From: Gordonibacter sp034932485
GTDB taxonomy: Bacteria; Actinomycetota; Coriobacteriia; Coriobacteriales; Eggerthellaceae
Direction of reading: 5' to 3'
Length of the DNA: 64,000 nucleotides
NCBI GenBank assembly: GCA_034932485.1
Contig: JAYFOQ010000021.1
Coordinates: 248,001 to 312,000, forward strand
Part shown: positions 18,846 through 27,585 of the stretch, piece by piece
Layout: every line of letters starts with the position of its first letter
Position numbering within the stretch: position 1 is the stretch's first letter
Program-made: the position numbers and the translations under genes
The notes under the pieces: model-generated
The model's input: the letters and a program-made list of their open reading frames with translations, nothing else
Databases searched by the model: none
Told to the model about the DNA's origin: nothing

Positions 18846-19766
18846 TCAATGCATGCGAAAATATTTTTCGGGAATGTTATCTCGGATAAAATCCTTGAAT
18901 TCAAGCGCAAGCGGAGAAATTACGCGACCCGTATGCCAGGCAAGGTCAACGGGATAGCGCATCGCATCGGTATCAACCTTGAACCAAATAAGTCCCGGCT
19001 CGTTACGATAACGCTCTTTGATACATTCAGGTACCGTAGCCCAGCCTAATCCCGCTTTCGCGCCATTCATCATAGCTTCATGGGTATCGAAACGAGCAAC
19101 CATATTATGATCTCGCAAGGACACACCGTAACGTTCGCGGAAATGTCGATTACCAACCATATGACGTCCGGATTTCCACTCATAAATGATCATAGGCCAC
19201 TTAAGCAGTGTCTCGATTTTTACTGGCTGTGGTATAGAATTGTAAGGGGGAATATCGGCGGCACAGAACGCCAGCTGCTTATAACCGAGTGTCTCCCGAG
19301 ATATCCCGTCTTCAAGTGGCTGGTTCTCAAGTAGAGCAAAATGAAGTTTGCCAGTTTTAAGTTTCTCCATAAGTTCAGGTTCGTAACCAGCATCAAGATG
19401 AACGAGAGCTTCTGGATGCAAATCATGGAACTTCTTCACCAGCAAAGGGAGCAAAGCAACGCCGTCAGCGAAGCTCATACCCACCTCAATAGTGCTGTCG
19501 AAATGTTCATCTACCGCCGCAAGCTCTGCCGCGAGAGCACTTTCTAACGTAGTAATCTTGCGTGCAAACTTGGTAACAATTTGACCTGCAGCCGTAGGAA
19601 CGACACCCGTGGAGGTGCGTTTATACAGCTTAGTACCATATCGCTGTTCGATATTGGCAATTTTTTGAGACAGGCCCGGTCGGGACATATACAAGCGTTC
19701 AGCAGCCTGAGACAAACTCTTGGTCTCCGCAATGGTCATCAAAATCTCAATGTCGTCAAGTTGCAT
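18846..19766 (-). CDS. LysR-family transcriptional regulator
   Basis: 306 residues. The N-terminal winged helix (LSQAAERLYMSRPGLSQKI, ~16-35) is followed by a periplasmic-binding-like effector domain (~90-295) with a typical hinge. ATG 19766 has AGGGG upstream. It precedes the molybdoenzyme gene in the same direction with a 291-base gap that contains a T-N11-A dyad, so it probably controls the reductase/permease cluster. The inducer is unknown. Confidence 0.88.
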   Translation of the reverse strand: MQLDDIEILMTIAETKSLSQAAERLYMSRPGLSQKIANIEQRYGTKLYKRTSTGVVPTAAGQIVTKFARKITTLESALAAELAAVDEHFDSTIEVGMSFADGVALLPLLVKKFHDLHPEALVHLDAGYEPELMEKLKTGKLHFALLENQPLEDGISRETLGYKQLAFCAADIPPYNSIPQPVKIETLLKWPMIIYEWKSGRHMVGNRHFRERYGVSLRDHNMVARFDTHEAMMNGAKAGLGWATVPECIKERYRNEPGLIWFKVDTDAMRYPVDLAWHTGRVISPLALEFKDFIRDNIPEKYFRMH

Positions 19767-19879
19767 GCGCTGTCCCCTTTATACGGTGCTCTTACTCTGC
19801 ATCATATCAACCAACAAGCTAAGCAGGCCGTCGCAAATATTAACCGCCGCTGACAATAATCGCGACCGCATTTAAGATA

Positions 19880-21337
19880 TTATGTCGGGGTTTCGCACAA
19901 GGAGCAGAGATCGATTCTTCTTTCTTCAACAAGTGAAATAAGCTCCTTCTTCTTATGAATGTCGAGTTTTTTATAGAGGCTCTTGGAATGGGAACGAACG
20001 GTATCAAGCGAAATACAAAGTGACTCAGCCGTTTGAGGCAGTGTATAGCCACGTGCAAGAAGAAGAGAAACTTCGGCCTCGCGTTTCGTCAATCCGAAGC
20101 GAATCGCCAAATCATCAACTACTATAAGCAAGGGATCTGATACGTCCGATGGGCTAACCACGACAACAGATTCCTTTCTCGATCTTATTACCGTGCTTGC
20201 GCTCACCACGAACACCGTAAGAGCAATTAAAACAAGTGACATTACTGCCGCCGTAGCAACGGCAAGTTCTTGGTCCTGCCTCATTCCCATTTCAGGTAAA
20301 AGCATCGCTACAAACGATGACATGAGCGTTGGCGGAACAACGAAAACTAGCATCGAAATGCCGAAAAAACAAAGGCGCGGCAATTTGAGCCGAAACACAG
20401 CACTTGTCGTAACAACCCAGCAAAAAAGCATTAAGCACTCCTGCGTCGCCCTCAAAAAACTCGCAGCAAATTCCGGACGAGTAAACGAAAACGACGAATA
20501 GCAAATCAAGCCACTAAAGATGACAAGAACGAACACGGGCCACAGCTCATCTTGATCGTCACGCTTCAAAACAAACATCCAAACAAAGAAAACAATGAAG
20601 ATAACTACAAAAATGGCAGGCCAGTACAAACGATACGACCATGTTGAAACCACATCACCCACCGGAACAAGAAGCTTCGCCAACATAGAAATAAGGGTGC
20701 AGATAGACAATAGAGCAACCATGCCTCCAGGAATCTGCTTTAAAAGATCTTTGCTGAACTCTCTATCGACATCGGCCTTCACCTTATCAAGAGACAAACT
20801 CACTTTTAAGCACATCGCTGAAGCAAGAGGAAGAAGCGCAACTAAGGCGGTAAGCCAAAAAAGAGGAAACAGAGAAAATGCCCAGGTAACCAAACCATAA
20901 ACAGCGAATGCCAGCGTGATGCTAAAGGCAGATTTCTTTGGTTCAATAGAACAAAGGAAATATCCCCATCCCATCAAGAGTCCGGCACTTGCAGCCCCAT
21001 TAAGTGCGCAGCCCACATAACGAAGAACTTCGCCAGGATCTAGCAAGAACGCCATCGCACCAATAGACATACCCAAGGCGCAAAAAAAGACGGATCTCAT
21101 CAAAACTTTTTCGTCGTAAACTACGAAACGGTCTATCACCAACACGAGAACAATAGCAAGCGCTTGCAACGCGCGAGAGATGAAAGCATAGTCAACAGAA
21201 AGCCCACCAACGTCACTGCTAAAAAGAGACCAAGCGGTCAAACGAAAAGACGCTATCCCCAACGCCGGAATAACAGATAACCCCGAGATGACGCGAAACG
21301 ATCTCCCTCGTCGCTTCTTCGATGCAACTATCGGCAT
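19880..21337 (-). CDS. membrane-integrated LuxR-type regulator
   Basis: 485 residues. The first ~400 contain about 12 hydrophobic segments arranged like an MFS transporter. The last ~65 are a LuxR/GerE helix-turn-helix (LTKREAEVSLLLARGYTLPQTAESL...DTVRSHSKSLYKKL). This fusion is typical of Eggerthellaceae, where such regulators flank respiratory reductases and sense their substrates at the membrane. ATG 21337 has AAGGGGG four bases upstream; the frame extends to 21385 without one. It is divergent from the exported flavoenzyme gene, its likely target. Confidence 0.85.
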   Translation of the reverse strand: MPIVASKKRRGRSFRVISGLSVIPALGIASFRLTAWSLFSSDVGGLSVDYAFISRALQALAIVLVLVIDRFVVYDEKVLMRSVFFCALGMSIGAMAFLLDPGEVLRYVGCALNGAASAGLLMGWGYFLCSIEPKKSAFSITLAFAVYGLVTWAFSLFPLFWLTALVALLPLASAMCLKVSLSLDKVKADVDREFSKDLLKQIPGGMVALLSICTLISMLAKLLVPVGDVVSTWSYRLYWPAIFVVIFIVFFVWMFVLKRDDQDELWPVFVLVIFSGLICYSSFSFTRPEFAASFLRATQECLMLFCWVVTTSAVFRLKLPRLCFFGISMLVFVVPPTLMSSFVAMLLPEMGMRQDQELAVATAAVMSLVLIALTVFVVSASTVIRSRKESVVVVSPSDVSDPLLIVVDDLAIRFGLTKREAEVSLLLARGYTLPQTAESLCISLDTVRSHSKSLYKKLDIHKKKELISLVEERRIDLCSLCETPT

Positions 21338-21351
21338 AAATCCCCCTTGAC

Positions 21352-21411
21352 ATAATACGTTAGGAAAATAATACGTTTCCCCCATTAAATCTTCTCACAT
21401 GAATGATGTGA
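21352..21411. promoter_or_regulatory. operator-like repeats between the LuxR gene and the exported flavoenzyme
   Basis: Two direct copies of ATAATACGTT start 16 bases apart (21352 and 21368). They are followed by the dyad TCACAT-N5-ATGTGA (21395-21411). All lie in the 206-base divergent region, nearer the LuxR start. Binding by the LuxR protein is inferred only. Confidence 0.45.
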
Positions 21412-21543
21412 AAGGGTCTAAAAGTCGCTCTTTTCCCAATAATGATGCGAAGATAAACCGCACCGTATTCCCTATCCTAAGCGAAGCCGCGTCGGGAGTC
21501 TACTTATCCCGTATCGGAAAACATTGCAATTGGAGGAGGGACT

Positions 21544-23796
21544 ATGACTCGTCAAGAAAAAACCGAGAAGTCGCACAAAGGCACGATCAGCTTCTCGCGC
21601 CGCAACTTCTTAGGAGGAGCAGCGCTTGCTCTTGGAGCGGGAGCACTAACAACCGTGGGTGGCCTTACGGGATGCGCGCCAAATACCCTTGATCCGAAGG
21701 AGGGAAAAGGATCAAAGGATACACAATCCTCTACACAATCTGCCTCTACCATCAATCAACAAGATGAATCTTACACGTCGGCAACCACCGATTTCGCTCC
21801 TTTAGGAACAAGCTTCACCATAGGTAAGCTTACCTTGCGCAACCGTTTCGTGAAGAGCTCTGCTGGTGCCGATACGCTAAGCCCCAAGGCGACGGAAATG
21901 AGCAAAAATTTCATTGAATACCATCGGAACTTTGCTAAAGGCGGAGCCGCTATGGTATGGACTGAGGGACTCAGCTCCATTTTTACCGTTGATCCAAAAA
22001 CGCAGACGACTAAAGGTCTCATCACTACCGCAGGTGGAGCAGACATGTTCCGTCCCGTCGCAGATGCCGTTCACGAACAGGGAAGCTATATTGGCTACCA
22101 GTATTCGTCAATGGTGCTAAATTCAAAAGATCTCTCGCTTGATGATATCCGGTTCGTTCAGCAAGGCATCGTAGATTTAGCCTTAATCTTAAAAAACGCT
22201 GGCTTCGACGCATTAGAAATCAACGCGGGTTCAGCACACTTCTTCAACAGCTTCCTTTCGCGATACTACAACACGCGCACCGACGAGTACGGCCCTCAAT
22301 CTGCTGAATCGAGAGCCCGTATTCTAACCGAGCTTATTCCTCAAATCAAAAAAGCATGCGGCGAAGATTTTGTCGTACAAATACTCATGAATGCCGCCGA
22401 AGAAAACGATAAGGCACTTGGAGATAACGATAAGTGCCTTATCGTTGAGGAAGCTATCGACCACGCACGTTTATTCGAAAAGGCGGGCGCCGACAGTCTC
22501 TATATTCGCTGCTCTGTTCCCGGAATGCATATAGCTCAATTTGCACCCGATTTACATCATGTCGGATACAAAACCAATGGCATAAGCGGTTACGGGACAA
22601 CAATAGATTTCTCACAGCATTTTGACGGTATCGTAAACGGTCAATACTCCGGTTGTGCATCATGGGTCAATGCTGCTGCCGAAATAAAAAAGAATGTTTC
22701 AATTCCCGTGGGTGCCTCGGGCTATCTAGATCCTCGAACAGCACCAGACTTAACCGTCGAGGCAATCACAAGCGGTAAAATCGATTTCCTTCTTATGAAT
22801 AGGCCCCTCACCGTTGATCCAGAGCTTCCCAACAAGCTTCTCAACGGGAAACGCAGCGAGGTTGCTCCGTGCTGCCGATGCATGCACTGCCACAATAAGG
22901 GTGGAAGCGAACTTTACAGCGGCGATGGAAAAGAATACTGCCGCGTCAACGCCATTACTCAACGGGCCTTTACGGAGGACATGCCCGAAGGCTATGAACT
23001 GCTCGCTGCTCAGGAGAAAAAGTCTGTCATGGTTATCGGCGGCGGTCCGGCAGGGCTCGAAGCCGCACGGATAGCCGCAATGCGCGGGCATAGTGTTTCG
23101 CTCTACGAAAAACAAGCATCTCTTGGCGGTCTTGTTAAGACCGCGAGCGCCTACAAGGGCAATCATGAGCGATTGGGAGATCTGGTTGATTATCTACAGC
23201 AACAGCAACAAATCACAGGTGTTGAGGTAATCACCAATACCGAAGCCTCGGTAGAAACTATCAAAAAGGCTAATCCCGATGTTGTTATTGTTGCTATCGG
23301 CGGAAAGCGCTCTTCTAAACTCTCGACAGAAGGAAAAGTCAACGTTGTCGGTGTTCAGAATTTAACGACTTCCGAAATCGGCGAGCGTGTTGTGATCTGC
23401 GGTGCGGGCGCTCAAGCAATAGACTGCGCTCTCTTTCTGCTTGCTCAAGGAAAAAAGATTCAAATGGTCAACCCCGGAACACAGCGCGACCTAGGGAAAG
23501 AGCAATCAATGTGGGTTCGCTCTTTCGTTATTCCCCACCTCACCTCCAAAGGTGTGAGGATATGGAACAACGCCGAAATCGATTCCGCCTCAGAAGAGGG
23601 ACTGTCGATAATAACCGGCGGAACGCATAAGACAATAACATGCGACACTATTGTTGAATGCTACGATATGGAACCTAATGGCGACCTCGCTAAAGAACTT
23701 TCTGGCTTCACTGTTTACGAAATTGGCGATTGCGCCGCTCCGCGGAACATTGCCCAAGCTATCGCATCGGGCAATCTTACCGCACGAAAGATCTAG
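21544..23796 (+). CDS. Tat-exported old-yellow-enzyme/FAD oxidoreductase
   Basis: 750 residues. A twin-Arg signal (SRRNFLGG, 18-25) with a hydrophobic stretch ends in LTGC44, a lipobox-like site. An OYE TIM barrel (~85-430) carries the FMN/active-site region NAGSAHFF...NTRTDEYG. A 4Fe-4S motif C443-x2-C446-x2-C449-x16-C466 and an FAD domain (GGGPAG, ~500; final EIGDCA) follow. The layout matches FadH/BaiCD-type dienoyl or enoate reductases, but the second nucleotide motif is GAGAQA (620-625), missing the last Gly. ATG 21544 follows GGAGGAGG. Divergent from the LuxR regulator. The acceptor is unknown. Confidence 0.87.
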   Translation: MTRQEKTEKSHKGTISFSRRNFLGGAALALGAGALTTVGGLTGCAPNTLDPKEGKGSKDTQSSTQSASTINQQDESYTSATTDFAPLGTSFTIGKLTLRNRFVKSSAGADTLSPKATEMSKNFIEYHRNFAKGGAAMVWTEGLSSIFTVDPKTQTTKGLITTAGGADMFRPVADAVHEQGSYIGYQYSSMVLNSKDLSLDDIRFVQQGIVDLALILKNAGFDALEINAGSAHFFNSFLSRYYNTRTDEYGPQSAESRARILTELIPQIKKACGEDFVVQILMNAAEENDKALGDNDKCLIVEEAIDHARLFEKAGADSLYIRCSVPGMHIAQFAPDLHHVGYKTNGISGYGTTIDFSQHFDGIVNGQYSGCASWVNAAAEIKKNVSIPVGASGYLDPRTAPDLTVEAITSGKIDFLLMNRPLTVDPELPNKLLNGKRSEVAPCCRCMHCHNKGGSELYSGDGKEYCRVNAITQRAFTEDMPEGYELLAAQEKKSVMVIGGGPAGLEAARIAAMRGHSVSLYEKQASLGGLVKTASAYKGNHERLGDLVDYLQQQQQITGVEVITNTEASVETIKKANPDVVIVAIGGKRSSKLSTEGKVNVVGVQNLTTSEIGERVVICGAGAQAIDCALFLLAQGKKIQMVNPGTQRDLGKEQSMWVRSFVIPHLTSKGVRIWNNAEIDSASEEGLSIITGGTHKTITCDTIVECYDMEPNGDLAKELSGFTVYEIGDCAAPRNIAQAIASGNLTARKI

Positions 23797-23822
23797 CTAA
23801 TCGGTAAAAACCCCGTTAACCA

Positions 23823-23862
23823 CACCGTGTCGCTTGAGCATTCTCATTCAAGCGACACGGTG
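23823..23862. terminator. 15-bp perfect hairpin between convergent genes
   Basis: CACCGTGTCGCTTGA (23823-23837) pairs exactly with 23848-23862 across a 10-base loop. On the minus strand GGGGTTTTT follows after about 10 bases. It is a likely bidirectional terminator for the flavoenzyme and hydrolase genes. Confidence 0.6.
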
Positions 23863-23900
23863 CTCGTACTTACCGTATAGTTTTCGACCTACCTTCATAC

Positions 23901-24857
23901 TCAGCGCACACTCACAAGTCGGTTCTGGTAGGCCACGTGCACACAAGCGCCATGTCCTTCGCGCTCAACGATTCTCGAAAGCGCATCGCTGGGCATACGG
24001 TAGGTATTGTTGTTCTGGGAAATATGCATGGCCACCACCTGCTCAAGCCGATTGCTCAAAAGCGAAGCAAGTGCTTCGGCGGCCTGTTCGTTTGACAGGT
24101 GTCCAAAATCGGAACCCACGCGCCGCTTTATCGGGTACGGATACGGGCCATCGGCAAGCATCTGTACGTCGTGGTTACTCTCAAGAGCAAGCAAACGCAC
24201 ACCCAGTAAGGCCTCGTGAGCCTCTCCCGTCACAACGCCAGTGTCTGTTACAAACCCCACTGCGTCACCATCGGCAGCTTCAATGCGAAAACCGCAGGAA
24301 GACGCGGCATCGTGGGATGTCTGGAACGAGTACACCGACAATCCAGCCAACGACAACATCCCCTTAACGTCAAAACTGCGAACATCATGAACATCCTCAA
24401 GCGCGCCAATCTCAGAACTTGCCCTGCGCACGGCCTGATCAGCATATACCGTAGGAACAGTACCCTGTTTTGCCAAACCGCGTAGCACCACACCCAGCCC
24501 CTTTGTGTGATCGGTATGATCATGAGTCACAAGAATGGCGGCCAACTTAGCGGGATCAAAACCAGCCTCATCGCAGCGCGTAAAAAAATCGCGTTTACAG
24601 ATGCCGCAATCCACCAGAATACCCTCTCCGGTAACTCCATCTTCAATCACGGCCGCATTCCCTCGGCTGCCGCTGGCAAGCACATGCAACTTCAGTCTTC
24701 CCGCGTTCAAAAGGGACCCCATAACTCCCGCGCCACAACCATCACGCACAGCACCAGTCGCAACAGGTGTATCATGCCCACCCACTATACATTTATCACA
24801 AGCGCGCCGAGCCTCAACCTGCTCCCTTGAAAAAACCTCATCAAAAGATATGTCCAC
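23901..24857 (-). CDS. MBL-fold metallohydrolase (YycJ/WalJ-like)
   Basis: 318 residues. The metallo-beta-lactamase core begins at ~residue 55 (LHVLASGSRGNAAVI) and contains the metal motif THDHTDH (~112-118). Downstream are FQTSHDAASSCGF, FVTDTG and LESNHD. YycJ/WalJ-type proteins are 5'-3' exonuclease-like enzymes linked to cell-wall signalling and DNA repair in Firmicutes. GTG 24857 has AGGAAG seven bases upstream and gives a ~50-residue N-terminal extension; an internal ATG at MGSLL (residue 46) is the alternative. Confidence 0.82.
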   Translation of the reverse strand: MDISFDEVFSREQVEARRACDKCIVGGHDTPVATGAVRDGCGAGVMGSLLNAGRLKLHVLASGSRGNAAVIEDGVTGEGILVDCGICKRDFFTRCDEAGFDPAKLAAILVTHDHTDHTKGLGVVLRGLAKQGTVPTVYADQAVRRASSEIGALEDVHDVRSFDVKGMLSLAGLSVYSFQTSHDAASSCGFRIEAADGDAVGFVTDTGVVTGEAHEALLGVRLLALESNHDVQMLADGPYPYPIKRRVGSDFGHLSNEQAAEALASLLSNRLEQVVAMHISQNNNTYRMPSDALSRIVEREGHGACVHVAYQNRLVSVR

Positions 24858-25113
24858 GCGGTTTCTTCCTGTTCTTCCGTATCGTCGTTTTGACGATTGT
24901 ACTCGATAAGCATCCCACCTAAGAAAGCGCCCAAAAAGAACGCAGGTTGACTTTTAAAGAAATAATGGCAGCCAAAAAACGAAAGGTAGGGCGAACAATG
25001 CTCCAATTGAGCCGAAAACGCCTCAATTAACTAACCAGAAACCTTAATACACCCCTATAGCGTAGTATAGTGTGAAAATTTTACGCCACCATCCCCCTAC
25101 GCAAGGAGACGAC

Positions 25114-26178
25114 ATGACCCAAGGATCTTTTGCCGGATTCCTCAAACGTAAAGACATCGAGATCTCCTTCCAACGCTACGCTATCGACGCCCTCTCCGCC
25201 ATGGCGCAGGGCTTGTTCGCCTCTTTACTTATTGGCACCATCCTCGACACTGTTGGCAACCTAACCGGAATCGTCTTCTTCAACGAAATTGGCGGATTCG
25301 CGAAAAGCGTGGCCGGACCCGCCATGGCTATCGCTATTGGATATGCATTACACACACCACCCCTCGTGCTCTTCTCGTTAGCGGCAGTAGGCTGCGCAGC
25401 CAATACCGCAGGAGGAGCAGGCGGCCCTTTGGCAGTGCTAGTAGTAGCCATCGTTGCATCTGAGCTTGGAAAAGCAGTGTCCAAAGAAACAAAAATAGAC
25501 ATTATCGTGACCCCTGCCGTTACTGTCGCTGGGGGCTGCGGTCTCGCTCTAGCTGTTGCACCCTGGGTAGGCGCGCTTGCTTCATCTTTGGGTGCATTTA
25601 TTATGTGGGCAACTGAGCTACAGCCCTTCTTTATGGGCATTATTGTGTCGGTGGTTATAGGAATCGCACTCACCCTTCCCATATCGTCAGCCGCCATCTG
25701 CGCAGCACTCAGTTTGACTGGTTTGGCGGGCGGCGCCGCGCTGGCTGGCTGCTGCACCCAAATGGTGGGTTTTGCGGTTATGAGTTTCCGAGAAAACGGT
25801 ATAGGTGGCCTGTTGTCACAGGGGCTAGGCACCTCCATGCTGCAAATGGGAAACATTATGAAAAAGCCAGTGATCTGGCTGCCAACCATCTTAGCTTCAG
25901 CCATTATCGGACCTCTTGCTACCTGCGTATTTCAGCTACAGCAAAACGGTCCAGCCATTGCCTCAGGCATGGGCACAAGCGGACTGGTGGGTCCCATTGG
26001 TGTATATACTGGCTGGGTGACAGATATGACATCAGGAGGAACCGCGCCAGGCGCATTCGAATGGCTCGGGCTTGCACTGATTTGCTTTATTCTACCCGCG
26101 CTCATAACAGGCGCTCTCTCCTTCGCCATGCGCAAAGCAGGGCTCATCAAGGATGGCGATTTAACCTTGGATGCATAA
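25114..26178 (+). CDS. PfoR-like PTS EIIC-type membrane protein
   Basis: 354 residues with about nine to ten membrane segments and Gly/Ala-rich re-entrant loops (NTAGGAGGPLAVL; GTSGLVGPIGVYTGW). This is the PTS_EIIC_2/PfoR family, membrane EIIC-like proteins whose sugar is unknown and which lack phosphorylation domains. ATG 25114 with AAGGAG five bases upstream is chosen over 25072. It stands alone, convergent with the nucleoside phosphorylase. Confidence 0.8.
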   Translation: MTQGSFAGFLKRKDIEISFQRYAIDALSAMAQGLFASLLIGTILDTVGNLTGIVFFNEIGGFAKSVAGPAMAIAIGYALHTPPLVLFSLAAVGCAANTAGGAGGPLAVLVVAIVASELGKAVSKETKIDIIVTPAVTVAGGCGLALAVAPWVGALASSLGAFIMWATELQPFFMGIIVSVVIGIALTLPISSAAICAALSLTGLAGGAALAGCCTQMVGFAVMSFRENGIGGLLSQGLGTSMLQMGNIMKKPVIWLPTILASAIIGPLATCVFQLQQNGPAIASGMGTSGLVGPIGVYTGWVTDMTSGGTAPGAFEWLGLALICFILPALITGALSFAMRKAGLIKDGDLTLDA

Positions 26179-26204
26179 AGCAAAAAATAGCGCTGAGCAG
26201 CTTA

Positions 26205-27038
26205 TTAAAGCCGCATCACAATACCCGTAACCAATCGGGCGAAATCCATCTCGCGCAGGCGTGCCACATCCAGCACCTCAACACCATTGGGGGAAGCACC
26301 CTCCACCCCACACGCCATGTTTGATATGAGCGAAATACCCAACACCCGCATGCCTACATGGCGTGCAGCAATAACCTCTTCCACCACACTCATAGCAACC
26401 GTGTCTGCACCCCATACGCGAAACATACGTATCTCGGCAGGCGTCTCAAAACTCGGGCCCAAAAGGCCCAGGTAAACGCCTTCTTGGATGCGTACGTCTA
26501 GTTCAGCCGCTTTATCGCGGGCAAGAGCACGCAGTTCCGGATCGAATGCATCTTTCATTGAGAAAAAGCGATCGGATAGGTCTGCTGGGTCGGGAGCCGC
26601 AATGGGGTTACGACCAGTAAAATTAATCTGGTCGGACATAATACAGAAATCTCCCACCTGATAGGTTTCGTTGATAGCCCCTGCAGCGTTAGTTGTAATA
26701 AGTGTACGCACACCCAACCGCTCCATCAACCACACAGGATAAGCCACCTCTTGGGCATTATTGCCCTCGTAGCCATGTAGGCGTCCCTGCATGGCCAACA
26801 CACACGTGCCCCCCAACATACCACAGACAAATCGACCCACATGACTCTCTGCCGTACTGGTATTCATGTATGGCACCTCTGCATAGGGCACATACACTGC
26901 ATCTTCAATCTCGTTAGCAAGCGGATTCAGGCCCGATCCTAAAATAAGCCCAATTTTCGGCTCACGTTCTCCCAGCTGCTGTTTGAGCAACTGAACAGAT
27001 TGGGTAAGATTATCGTCAAGTATATTGCGCTCGAGCAT
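26205..27038 (-). CDS. punA: purine nucleoside phosphorylase
   Basis: 277 residues, trimeric PNP family. It cleaves inosine or guanosine with phosphate. Visible motifs are ILGSGLNPLA (phosphate site, ~32), GRLHGYEG (~84), TNAAGAIN (~115) and GPSFETPAE (~195), with MSVVEEV replacing the usual MSTVPE and NMACG near 245. ATG 27038 follows AGGAGG. Purine salvage in the cytosol; the neighbouring EIIC gene is convergent and apparently unrelated. Confidence 0.93.
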   Translation of the reverse strand: MLERNILDDNLTQSVQLLKQQLGEREPKIGLILGSGLNPLANEIEDAVYVPYAEVPYMNTSTAESHVGRFVCGMLGGTCVLAMQGRLHGYEGNNAQEVAYPVWLMERLGVRTLITTNAAGAINETYQVGDFCIMSDQINFTGRNPIAAPDPADLSDRFFSMKDAFDPELRALARDKAAELDVRIQEGVYLGLLGPSFETPAEIRMFRVWGADTVAMSVVEEVIAARHVGMRVLGISLISNMACGVEGASPNGVEVLDVARLREMDFARLVTGIVMRL

Positions 27039-27585
27039 GGTGACCTCCTGCCAACCCTAAGGCATCTTGCAGATAATAAGAAGTATGATCATATCACGAA
27101 CGATCGCACAAACAAGCATTACTGCTCGCCTAACAACAGCGACCACCAAAAATAACCCAGCAACAAAGGAGCCGCCAGAGACAGTATACTTCCTCATCGG
27201 AACAGCTCCGCTTCGGCCAAGGCTCCACAAGCGAACTACCAGCCGGGATCCCCGCAAGTCGGGGTACCTACCATTCGCGGTCTACGCCGAGCCTTTCTCT
27301 CTCGGTCTACCTTTGCCGGTCTGCCTCTACCCGCCCTTACACCCTCCCCCATCTCAGTTCTACCAGCTTAAATTATCAACAGAAACCAAATAGTGGCAGA
27401 AATTTTCGTTTCTGTGATTTTCACAGAAGATTCTATCTTTCTCTGACTTTCTCAATATTACTGAAACGCTGATCAAAACCGCATATCTTACGAGATCTCA
27501 CCGGTCTTCCCAAAAAAGGAATTCTCATCATGCATAATAAATCACAAAACCGAAAATACGTGCCACATTATGATAGCATGACCCA
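27039..27585. other. 547-base gene-free region
   Basis: No supported gene. It contains a hairpin CCCCG-N5-CGGGG (27250-27264), a pyrimidine-rich tract (~27290-27360) and overlapping small dyads made of CAGAAA/TTTCTG and TTCTGTGA/TCACAGAA (~27395-27427). TATGAT at 27569-27574 is a possible -10 box for the next gene. The open frames here look like chance. Confidence 0.4.
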
